A stretch of DNA of 5,489 nt from positions 1 to 5,489 of the forward strand of contig CALGHC010000659.1 in assembly GCA_937915965.1 (NCBI GenBank), read 5' to 3'. Positions 1-5,349 of the stretch are shown in pieces (position 1 is the first letter of the stretch; every line of letters starts with the position of its first letter). The position numbers and the translations under genes are program-made. Source of the DNA: an uncultured Myxococcales bacterium. Lineage in GTDB: Bacteria > Myxococcota_A > UBA9042. Below the pieces are notes generated by a model that worked only from the letters and a program-made list of their open reading frames with translations, was not told the origin of the DNA and did not search any database.

Positions 1-353
1 TCCCCGGCGGCGGCGGTGCCGGCGGCGGCATCGCCCTGGTCTGGGCGCAACAGCTCGTCGGCCTGGTGGCCAGCGCCGACGGCACCAAGGGCCAGGCCGG
101 CGACGGTGGCCTGGGCGGCTGCGGCTACGCGATTGGCGGCTCGGGCGCGGGCGGCTCGCTGTGGCTGACGAGCGACGATGCCGACCTCAAGACAGTGACG
201 GCGCTGGGCGCAGCGCGCGTCAAGAACGGCTCGGATTGCAAGGGAGACGGCGAGATGCGGCCATTTGGCGGCGCCGGTGCGGTCGGCCGGGTCCGCGTCG
301 ACGCCGGCGTGCTGAAGGGCACAACCGCGCCCGCTCCCTTCGAGGGAAAGTAG
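1..353 (+). CDS. Glycine-rich secreted repeat protein, C-terminal part (5' end outside window)
   Basis: An open frame runs in from the left edge (first whole codon at 3) and ends at TAG 351-353, leaving 116 residues. The visible part is dominated by glycine clusters. Three units can be seen in which a Gly-rich turn is followed by a short hydrophobic strand (IALVWA, SLWLTS, RVRVDA), and then in each case by a further short segment with Gly and Val or Leu. This pattern of regularly spaced strands and Gly-rich turns is seen in large exported proteins of Myxococcota-like bacteria and would fit a parallel beta-helix or similar stacked fold. That fold is inference. Two cysteines (in GGCGYA and GSDCKG) could form a disulfide outside the cytoplasm. 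The signal peptide and true start would lie upstream, so function and full length cannot be judged. The GTG at 66 is not a convincing start because the pattern continues upstream. The lipoprotein gene follows after 56 nt with no visible promoter, so co-transcription is likely. Confidence 0.65.
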   Translation, partial: PGGGGAGGGIALVWAQQLVGLVASADGTKGQAGDGGLGGCGYAIGGSGAGGSLWLTSDDADLKTVTALGAARVKNGSDCKGDGEMRPFGGAGAVGRVRVDAGVLKGTTAPAPFEGK

Positions 354-398
354 GTCCATGCGCCGGCTCACACGCGGTCGCCCAGTCGCCGCCGCCTC

Positions 399-403
399 AG
401 GAG
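399..403 (+). promoter_or_regulatory. Ribosome binding site deciding the GTG start at 410
   Basis: AGGAG lies 6 nt upstream of GTG 410. The frame stays open back to 161, but only the 410 start places a clean lipoprotein signal peptide at the N-terminus; the upstream 83 codons translate to Arg-rich out-of-frame sequence overlapping the preceding gene. This site therefore fixes the start. Confidence 0.75.
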
Positions 404-409
404 ATCCCC

Positions 410-2989
410 GTGGCCCAGCTCTTCACGCGCTACCGTCTCCTCACCGCGCTGACCCTCACCCTGTTGGCTGCGGCGGGGTGCTCCGAACCGGAGACGCCCG
501 GCGTGACGGACGCACACGGCGCCGGCGACCAGAGCGCAGAGCCCGATCAGGCGACGGCGGCGTCGGACGCGGGCGTCGACAGCGGGTCGGTTGACGCCGG
601 GCCGGTCGACGCGGGGCCGACGGGTGAGCCACCGACGCCGGAATTCCAGCCATTTTGCCGCTCAGGCGTGTGGACGGACGATCTCCAGGCCGCGACCGTT
701 GGCGCGCTATCCGGCACGTACAAGGGCGTCCTCAGCGGCGTCGGACCCGGCAAACCGTTTACCAAGGGCGTGATGGAAATCATGAAGATCGTTCCAGATC
801 AGCCCTTCTTGATGACCCACATCCGGGCCGCTTTTGCGGTGGGTGTCGGCAAGGTCCGGCTGCGCGTCATGCACGCGTATGGCCGCAGCTATCCTGGGTT
901 GTGGCCAGACGCCGAGGACACCAGCCTCGACCTGCTGCCGCCCTTTGAGGTTGAGATCACCGCGCCGGACGCCGAGATGCAGGAGTTCAAGCTGCCGGGG
1001 CAAGGTGTGTTCCTCTTGCCGACCCAGCACTACGTGATCGCCTACGAGCACCTCGCCCTGGCGCCGTCGCTCGCGCTCGAGTCGATCCCGCCGGGCGAAT
1101 ACTCGCGGGCGTTGCTCTTCTTGCCGGGTGTCGCCGACGCCTATGGCCTCAGCGATGGCTCGGAGTCGTTCAACTACCGCCTCGAGGCGGTCGGCCAGAC
1201 CTTCTGTCGCTGGCAACCCTCGGACTGGTGGTTTGAGACGACGGCGCCGTTTGGCGACCAGAACAGCAGCCAGGTCGCGGTCGCGGACATCGACGGCGAC
1301 GGCCACGACGACATCATCCTCGACGGCAGCGCCGAGCTCGACGGTGCCACGGTGAACAAGGCGCTTCTCTACCTCGGCGACGGCGCGGGCGGCTACAAGG
1401 CGGCGGCCGTCGACCCCTTCGGCGCGACGGTCAGCGCCGCCTTCGTGCTCTTTGGCGACGTCGACAACGACGGCGATCAGGACTGCTTGTCGTTTCCCTA
1501 CGTCTCACGAGACGGCGACGGCGACGGTCATCACGTCCCCGGCGATGACTGCAACGACGCCGACGCCGCGGTCCACCCCGGCGCAGTCGAGGTGGCCAAT
1601 GGCAAGGACGACGACTGCGACGGTGAGATCGACGACGGCTCGAACAGCGCCGACGCCGACCAGGACGGCGTCGCGGCCAACGCCGGCGACTGCGACGACA
1701 CCCGCGGCGATGTCGCCAAGGGCAAACCCGAGCTGCTCGACGGCCGCGACAACGACTGCGACGGCGAGGTCGACGAGGACTTCGTCAAGCGTGTCCTGAT
1801 CAACGACGGCAAGGGCGGCTACACCGTGCTGGCCGACAGCGGCATCGAGGAGCTCAACCCGAGCACCGCCGCCGCCTTCTCGGACGCCAACGGCGACGGC
1901 AAGCTGGACCTGTATTGGGGGAACTGGCTGATCCACTACCCGGACAATCCGGCCCTGCAGGGGCGCTACTTCACGGGCCTCGGCGGCGGCAAGTTCGCGG
2001 ACAGCTTCGAGGCGGCCGGATTGCACCTGGCCAAGCCCTACTCGGTCTACGGGCTGACCTGGTGCGACTTCGACAACGACGGCGCCCAGGACCTGTTCGT
2101 CGGCAACTACCACCTGTACCCAAACCAGATGTGGTGGAATCAAGGCGACGGCACCTTCAAGGACGTCGCCCACGCCGTCGGCTTGGACAACGATGACATC
2201 GAGCCGCCCGCGCAGGTGAAGTTCCAGGGGCTGACCGGCGGTCACACCTACGGCGCGGACTTCGGCGACTACGACAACGACGGCGACATGGACGTCTTTG
2301 TGTGCAACCTCTCGCACCCGCGCACGCAGCCGTGGGCCGATACCAGCATGCTCGGCAACAACGACGGCGCGCCGGCCTGGGGCTTCACCAACGTCACGCG
2401 CGACCTCGGCATCCTCTATGACGAAGGTGACCACAACGCGGCCTGGGGCGACTTCGACAACGACGGCGACCTCGATCTCATCATCGGTGGCGTCTACACG
2501 GGCCACTACACACGCCTGTACCGCAACGACGGCGCGCTCGGCTTCGCGGACGTGACCTTCCAAACGCACACCGCCCTGCATCAGGCCAGTCGCATGGTCT
2601 GGGTCGACGCCGACGACGACGGCGACCTCGACCTGCTCTTCGCCGGCAGGACCGAGGCCCCCCACGTCATCCTCTTCGTCAATCGCATCGGATCGCCGGG
2701 ACACTGGGTCGAGTTCGACCTGCGCGGCACCGTCTCGACCCGCGACGCCGTCGGTGCCCGCGTGTACGTCAAGAGCGGCGGCGTTGAGCGCATGCGCGAT
2801 GTCCGCCTGGGCGGCGGACACTGGAACGTCCAGGCCCCCAAACGCTTGCACGTCGGCCTGGGCGCGGTGGCTGACATCGACGAGGTCCGGGTCCGCTGGC
2901 TGACCGGCAAGACCGAGGTCTTCTCTGGCGTGAGCGCCGACAAGCGCTGGACGCTGGTCGAAGGGAGCGGACAGGCGACGCCGCCGTAG
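410..2989 (+). CDS. CRTAC1-like surface lipoprotein: FG-GAP/VCBS propeller with MopE insert and ASPIC/UnbV domain
   Basis: 859 residues from GTG 410. Residues 1-23 form a lipoprotein signal (Arg7 and Arg9, hydrophobic 10-22, lipobox LAAAGC with Cys24, then Ser25). Residues 30-80 are a low-complexity linker with DAG and PVDAGP repeats. Residues 83-266 are a beta-rich segment I do not recognise, bracketed by two FCR motifs (Cys83, Cys266). Calcium-loop motifs of the DxDxDGxxD type start at Asp293, 350, 492, 553, 620, 681 and 733, implying a seven-bladed integrin-alpha-like FG-GAP/VCBS propeller. Two MopE-type metal-binding motifs (about 367-457) interrupt it between blades 2 and 3. Residues 761-850 match the ASPIC/UnbV pattern (GSPGHWVEFDL, then RDAVGARVYV, then HVGLG and VRVRW). 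The protein probably sits on the outer membrane or cell surface and binds calcium; its ligand is unknown. Such proteins are usually annotated 'CRTAC1 family' or 'VCBS repeat-containing'. Domain assignment is firm; function is open. A 179-bp gap separates it from the next gene. Confidence 0.92.
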   Translation: MAQLFTRYRLLTALTLTLLAAAGCSEPETPGVTDAHGAGDQSAEPDQATAASDAGVDSGSVDAGPVDAGPTGEPPTPEFQPFCRSGVWTDDLQAATVGALSGTYKGVLSGVGPGKPFTKGVMEIMKIVPDQPFLMTHIRAAFAVGVGKVRLRVMHAYGRSYPGLWPDAEDTSLDLLPPFEVEITAPDAEMQEFKLPGQGVFLLPTQHYVIAYEHLALAPSLALESIPPGEYSRALLFLPGVADAYGLSDGSESFNYRLEAVGQTFCRWQPSDWWFETTAPFGDQNSSQVAVADIDGDGHDDIILDGSAELDGATVNKALLYLGDGAGGYKAAAVDPFGATVSAAFVLFGDVDNDGDQDCLSFPYVSRDGDGDGHHVPGDDCNDADAAVHPGAVEVANGKDDDCDGEIDDGSNSADADQDGVAANAGDCDDTRGDVAKGKPELLDGRDNDCDGEVDEDFVKRVLINDGKGGYTVLADSGIEELNPSTAAAFSDANGDGKLDLYWGNWLIHYPDNPALQGRYFTGLGGGKFADSFEAAGLHLAKPYSVYGLTWCDFDNDGAQDLFVGNYHLYPNQMWWNQGDGTFKDVAHAVGLDNDDIEPPAQVKFQGLTGGHTYGADFGDYDNDGDMDVFVCNLSHPRTQPWADTSMLGNNDGAPAWGFTNVTRDLGILYDEGDHNAAWGDFDNDGDLDLIIGGVYTGHYTRLYRNDGALGFADVTFQTHTALHQASRMVWVDADDDGDLDLLFAGRTEAPHVILFVNRIGSPGHWVEFDLRGTVSTRDAVGARVYVKSGGVERMRDVRLGGGHWNVQAPKRLHVGLGAVADIDEVRVRWLTGKTEVFSGVSADKRWTLVEGSGQATPP
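1508..1780 (+). other. Two tandem MopE-type metal-binding motifs inside the propeller domain
   Basis: Residues 367-457 of the lipoprotein hold two copies of the 'putative metal-binding motif' (MopE/PF11617 type). Each has a DxDxDG calcium-like loop, a GDC/DDC element 13 residues later, and a DCDGE(I/V)D end. The copies are in register with a 47-residue period (Asp368/Asp415, Cys381/Cys428, Cys403/Cys450). The two cysteines within each copy are 22 residues apart in both. The family is known from MopE of Methylococcus and is abundant in Myxococcota; a calcium or other metal role is family knowledge, not shown here. Confidence 0.85.
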
Positions 2990-2991
2990 CG

Positions 2992-3012
2992 GCCGGGAGA
3001 GAGGAGTCCGGC
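2992..3012 (+). terminator. Weak stem-loop just after the lipoprotein stop
   Basis: GCCGG (2992-2996) can pair with CCGGC (3008-3012) around a purine-rich loop, starting 3 nt after the stop codon. There is no T-tract, so it is only a weak candidate for an intrinsic terminator or 3'-end stabiliser. Confidence 0.2.
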
Positions 3013-3020
3013 GCGACCGC

Positions 3021-3070
3021 ACGAAGCCACGCGAAGCCACGCGAAGCCACTCGAAGCCACGCGAAGCCAA
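3021..3070 (+). repeat. Five tandem copies of a 10-bp unit (consensus GCGAAGCCAC)
   Basis: Five consecutive decamers fill the segment: ACGAAGCCAC, GCGAAGCCAC twice, TCGAAGCCAC and GCGAAGCCAA. The core CGAAGCCA is invariant and variation is limited to the first one or two and the last bases. The unit length equals about one helical turn, so each copy faces the same side of the DNA. The array lies between the lipoprotein gene and the promoter of the nucleotidyltransferase pair. No spacers are present, so it is not CRISPR. It may be a slippage-generated microsatellite or a protein-binding array; the sequence does not decide. Confidence 0.9.
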
Positions 3071-3106
3071 AATTGGCCCGCCAGCGCCGTCAGATCGCGC
3101 CCCTGT

Positions 3107-3118
3107 AATTGTACAATT
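3107..3118 (+). promoter_or_regulatory. AT-rich perfect 12-bp palindrome, possible operator
   Basis: AATTGTACAATT is a perfect inverted repeat, overlapped by a second palindrome ACAATTGT (3113-3120). It sits in an AT-rich island inside very GC-rich DNA, 17 nt upstream of the predicted -35 box of the nucleotidyltransferase gene. The position suits an operator for an autoregulating toxin-antitoxin-like operon or an UP element for RNA polymerase. It also holds a TACAAT hexamer on both strands, but without a correctly spaced -35. The operator role is inference. Confidence 0.45.
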
Positions 3119-3135
3119 GTCAATGCCTGACACCG

Positions 3136-3162
3136 TTGACGCGCCGCGCCCTGTGCTACGAT
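3136..3162 (+). promoter_or_regulatory. Sigma70-like promoter of the nucleotidyltransferase pair
   Basis: A -35 box TTGACG (3136-3141) is followed after 15 bp by the -10 box TACGAT (3157-3162). TG at 3154-3155 makes the latter an extended -10 (TGCTACGAT), which can offset the short spacer. The expected transcription start about 7 nt downstream falls at A3169, the first base of an in-frame ATG. Confidence 0.5.
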
Positions 3163-3168
3163 GGCGTG

Positions 3169-3867
3169 ATGCGTCGGTGGCGCGGGGAGTTGCATGTGCA
3201 GGACTGGGAGCGATTGCTGGCCGCCGAGCGCCATCTGCAAGCGCTCTTGCCGGGCAGTGTTCTAGTCGGCGGGACCGCGGCGGCGCTGCACGCGGGGCAC
3301 CGCATCAGCCTCGACGGCGATCACGTTCTCGTCGACCTGCGTCCACGTTTCGACACGGTCCTCGCAGAGTTGGAGGACGCTGCCGGGTGGCACACCGCGC
3401 GTGTCGTGCGTCCCGTCTTGATTCTCGGCAGCCTCGACGGCATCCCCACCGGCATTCGCCAGCTTCGCCGGAGCGCGCCGCTCGAGACGGAGGAGCTCGC
3501 CGGGCTGCGGGTGCCAACGCTCGCCGAGGCCGCGCGCATCAAGGCGTGGCTGTTGGCGACCCGTCACACGACGCGTGACTACCTCGACACGGTCGTGCTC
3601 CTTGAACGTCTGGGAGACCGCGCGACGGCGGCCCTTGGCAGCCTCGACACGTTGTACCCGCAGCAGAGCGGCGCTTCGGTGCGCGCCGAGGTCATCGACC
3701 GCCTCGCCCGCGCCGCGCCCGGCGACCTGCCCGAGGTGGACCTCGCCACGTATCGCGGCCTGGTCACGCCATGGAATGACTGGCGGCACGTCTGTACGCG
3801 CGGCCGTGAGTGGGCTGCGCGACTGGCGGCCGCCCTGCTGTCCGGCCCGGAGCCCGAACATGACTGA
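3169..3867 (+). CDS. AbiEii-like nucleotidyltransferase, toxin-type
   Basis: 232 residues from ATG 3169. Residues 31-56 carry the nucleotidyltransferase signature: VLVGGTAAAL (Gly34-Gly35-Thr36), then GHRISLDGD with the metal-binding pair Asp49-x-Asp51. Residues 123-140 (RIKAWLLATRHTTRDYLD: Lys125, Arg132, Asp137, Asp140) match the second conserved block typical of AbiEii/DUF1814-type proteins. These features predict transfer of a nucleotide to a target such as tRNA, as known for AbiE and MenT toxins; the substrate here is unknown. Two starts compete. ATG 3169 coincides with the predicted transcription start and would be leaderless. GTG 3196 (residue 10) has an excellent GGGGAG at 3184-3189 with a 6-nt gap and keeps the whole fold. 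The frame is open back to TTG 3109, but that start would lie inside the palindrome. No AbiEi winged-helix antitoxin lies upstream; instead a 91-residue protein overlaps the 3' end by 8 bp and is the likely functional partner. Confidence 0.82.
   Translation: MRRWRGELHVQDWERLLAAERHLQALLPGSVLVGGTAAALHAGHRISLDGDHVLVDLRPRFDTVLAELEDAAGWHTARVVRPVLILGSLDGIPTGIRQLRRSAPLETEELAGLRVPTLAEAARIKAWLLATRHTTRDYLDTVVLLERLGDRATAALGSLDTLYPQQSGASVRAEVIDRLARAAPGDLPEVDLATYRGLVTPWNDWRHVCTRGREWAARLAAALLSGPEPEHD
3849..3852 (+). promoter_or_regulatory. Ribosome binding site of the small downstream gene
   Basis: GGAG lies 7 nt before ATG 3860, inside the nucleotidyltransferase coding region. It supports the ATG at 3860 over the in-frame ATG at 3872 and suggests coupled translation of the two genes. 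Confidence 0.55.
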
Positions 3868-4135
3868 CACGATGGCGCGCTCGCGGGCGTTGTGGAACCG
3901 TGATCACCTTGACCTGCGCAGTGACGAGATCCTCGCGCAGTTGATCGACCGCGGCGAGCTGGCGGTCTGGCGCGAGCTGTACTCACTCGCCGCGGCCGAC
4001 CCGACGCTGCGCGACCGGATCGCCCGGCTGGTGACCACCGTGCCGCTGGACACAGGGTGGTTCTGGCAGGCGGCTCTCGCGGCCCTCGGCGTCGCGGTCC
4101 CGTGGTCGGTGCCAGAGGACCAAGCATCGCTGTAG
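3860..4135 (+). CDS. Small helical protein of unknown family, possible antitoxin or partner of the nucleotidyltransferase
   Basis: 91 residues from ATG 3860, overlapping the upstream stop by 8 bp in another frame. I do not recognise a named family. The chain looks almost entirely alpha-helical: helices around 20-32 (RSDEILAQLIDRG), 33-45 (ELAVWRELYSLAA), 47-60 (DPTLRDRIARLVTT) and 66-77 (GWFWQAALAALG), followed by a loose Pro-containing tail. There is no signal peptide, membrane segment, cysteine or clear helix-turn-helix, so it should be cytosolic. Its position as the second gene, overlapping a toxin-type nucleotidyltransferase, makes a role as antitoxin, adaptor or substrate of that enzyme the simplest inference. 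The usual AbiE order is reversed (antitoxin first) and AbiEi is a larger winged-helix protein, so this would not be a standard AbiE pair. ATG 3872 is an alternative start four codons in. A strong stem-loop follows 2 nt after the stop. Confidence 0.75.
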   Translation: MTDTMARSRALWNRDHLDLRSDEILAQLIDRGELAVWRELYSLAAADPTLRDRIARLVTTVPLDTGWFWQAALAALGVAVPWSVPEDQASL

Positions 4136-4137
4136 GG

Positions 4138-4176
4138 GTCTCCCTATGGCCCGGCTTCGACCGCGCCGGGGGAGAC
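4138..4176 (+). terminator. Candidate terminator stem-loop after the nucleotidyltransferase pair
   Basis: GTCTCCC (4138-4144) pairs perfectly with GGGAGAC (4170-4176). Inside it CCGGC (4151-4155) pairs with GCCGG (4165-4169), leaving a 6-nt one-sided bulge and a 9-nt loop. The structure starts 2 nt after the stop codon and precedes the next promoter, so it is well placed to end the operon. No T-tract follows directly, so it may act as an RNA 3'-end stabiliser or a non-classical terminator. Confidence 0.4.
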
Positions 4177-4209
4177 GCCGTAGGTTCGCTGGTTTGCCGG
4201 CCGCGCCAT

Positions 4210-4237
4210 TTGACCGCACCCGCGCCACCGCTACACT
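4210..4237 (+). promoter_or_regulatory. Sigma70-like promoter of the thioredoxin-fold gene
   Basis: TTGACC (4210-4215) and TACACT (4232-4237) are separated by 16 bp, close to the ideal. The expected start point is about 4244-4245, one or two bases before ATG 4246. No Shine-Dalgarno sequence is visible in front of that ATG, consistent with a leaderless or near-leaderless transcript. Confidence 0.6.
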
Positions 4238-4245
4238 GCGTTGCC

Positions 4246-5349
4246 ATGAACCTCGCCCCACCGACTCGCCCCGTCTTCCTCGCCCGGCCTCGCTCCGTCT
4301 TCCTCGCCCTGCTCGCCCTGCCCGCGCTGCTGATGCCTTCGGTCGCCGAGGCGGCCAGCCGCAGCAAGAGATCAAGCGCCCGCTCCGACCACAGCGACGT
4401 CGCTCGCTGGATTCACCACCAGGGCAGCCGCACCCTCGATTCACTCTTCCGCGATGAGCTCAACACCGCCAAAGGCGAGGGCCGCGGCGTCATCGTCATG
4501 TTCACCGCCGACTGGTGCGCGCCCTGCAAGGAGATCAAGACCTTCGTCGCTGGCAGCGGGGCCGTGCGCAAGGCGCTGGCCCACGGTCGCCTCCTCTATA
4601 TCGACGTCGACGAGTGGCGTGGACCAGCGCATCGGCTCATCGAAGACATCAACCCGACCAAGCTGCCGACGCTGGTGCGGGTCGGCCCGATTGGCCGGGT
4701 CGTGCGCACCTGCTTCGGCACCGACCTGGGCCTGCTCAGCGAAGACTCGGTCGCACACAATCTCGGCCGCCTGCTCGCCGGCGCACCTCCCGACAAGCCC
4801 TTCTACGACGGCAAACCGGAGATCGAGCGCGAGCTCATCCGCAAGCTGCACGACGCCCGCGAGGCCCGCAGCAAGGGCGAGGCCGAGCTCACCGCTACAG
4901 TGCGCGGTCGAGGCGCCAAGGCGCGGCTGAGCGTGACGATCCACAACCACGACGGGCCGCGGCGCTGGTACCTCATCCCGGCCAACCTGCGCGCCGGACT
5001 CAGCGAGACGCCGACGGTGACCGCCTGGCACGAGCAACGATTCGACGAACACGTGCGCGCGGCGATGCTGCGCTTCGACGGGCCGGGCGCGTTCTGGGCG
5101 GTGCCGGTGGCCGGCTACGGCAGCGCGACCATCGACGGTCTACCGGTGATGGGGACGCCAAAGGGCGGCAAGCTCGAGGTCTGGGCCCTCGACAAGCTCG
5201 AGATCGACGGTCTCGCCCATCCGTTCCAGCAGAAGCTCCCGTATCGGCTGGAGATCCGCAATGCGAGCAAGGTCGTCGAGATGGCAAGACACGGCAACGC
5301 GACGCTGGGGATGCGCGTTCGCACCAGGCTGACAGCTCGGCTGCGCTAG
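4246..5349 (+). CDS. Exported thioredoxin-fold protein with unassigned C-terminal domain
   Basis: 367 residues from ATG 4246. Residues 1-36 look like a Sec signal peptide (Arg14 and Arg16, hydrophobic 18-33, AEA cleavage motif ending at Ala36), so the mature protein is periplasmic or secreted. No lipobox Cys is present. Residues 65-180 form a thioredoxin-like domain: VIVMFTADWCAPCK with the redox pair Cys91 and Cys94, and the cis-proline motif KLPTL (Pro141). This resembles the Thioredoxin_7/DsbD-gamma group of periplasmic disulfide reductases or isomerases. A third cysteine (Cys156) lies in VRTCFGTD. Residues 190-212 are a charged helical linker. Residues 213-367 are a beta-rich region with no family I can name. 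Substrate and redox direction are unknown. The frame is open upstream to 4057, but only ATG 4246 gives a signal peptide and follows the promoter. It ends tail-to-tail with tmk, sharing CTAG. Confidence 0.85.
   Translation: MNLAPPTRPVFLARPRSVFLALLALPALLMPSVAEAASRSKRSSARSDHSDVARWIHHQGSRTLDSLFRDELNTAKGEGRGVIVMFTADWCAPCKEIKTFVAGSGAVRKALAHGRLLYIDVDEWRGPAHRLIEDINPTKLPTLVRVGPIGRVVRTCFGTDLGLLSEDSVAHNLGRLLAGAPPDKPFYDGKPEIERELIRKLHDAREARSKGEAELTATVRGRGAKARLSVTIHNHDGPRRWYLIPANLRAGLSETPTVTAWHEQRFDEHVRAAMLRFDGPGAFWAVPVAGYGSATIDGLPVMGTPKGGKLEVWALDKLEIDGLAHPFQQKLPYRLEIRNASKVVEMARHGNATLGMRVRTRLTARLR

Noticed and set aside
161..409. Upstream extension of the lipoprotein frame to 161
   Set aside because: The extra 83 residues are Arg-rich and overlap the preceding gene in another frame; GTG 410 has a good SD and puts the lipobox signal at the N-terminus.
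3021..3070. CRISPR array
   Set aside because: Units are only 10 bp and contiguous, with no spacers and no cas genes.
3108..3123. Divergent promoter from the palindrome (reverse-strand TTGACA and TACAAT)
   Set aside because: The two hexamers are only 4 bp apart and no reverse-strand gene lies downstream of them.
1505..3133. 542-codon open frame on the reverse strand
   Set aside because: It is antisense to the lipoprotein gene, whose protein domains are unambiguous. The Val/Ala/Asp-rich translation is a typical mirror of GAC/GGC-rich coding DNA, and no motif is visible.
3884..3907. HEPN-type R-x6-H motif in the small protein (Arg9 to His16), which would suggest a HEPN-MNT pair
   Set aside because: The arginine is followed by Ala rather than the usual polar residue, the motif is at the extreme N-terminus instead of a late helix, and it contains the protein's only histidine. 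A chance match is more likely.
3579..4367. 262-codon reverse-strand frame across the nucleotidyltransferase pair
   Set aside because: Arg/Ser/Pro-rich composition with no recognisable motif; the plus-strand genes explain the region.
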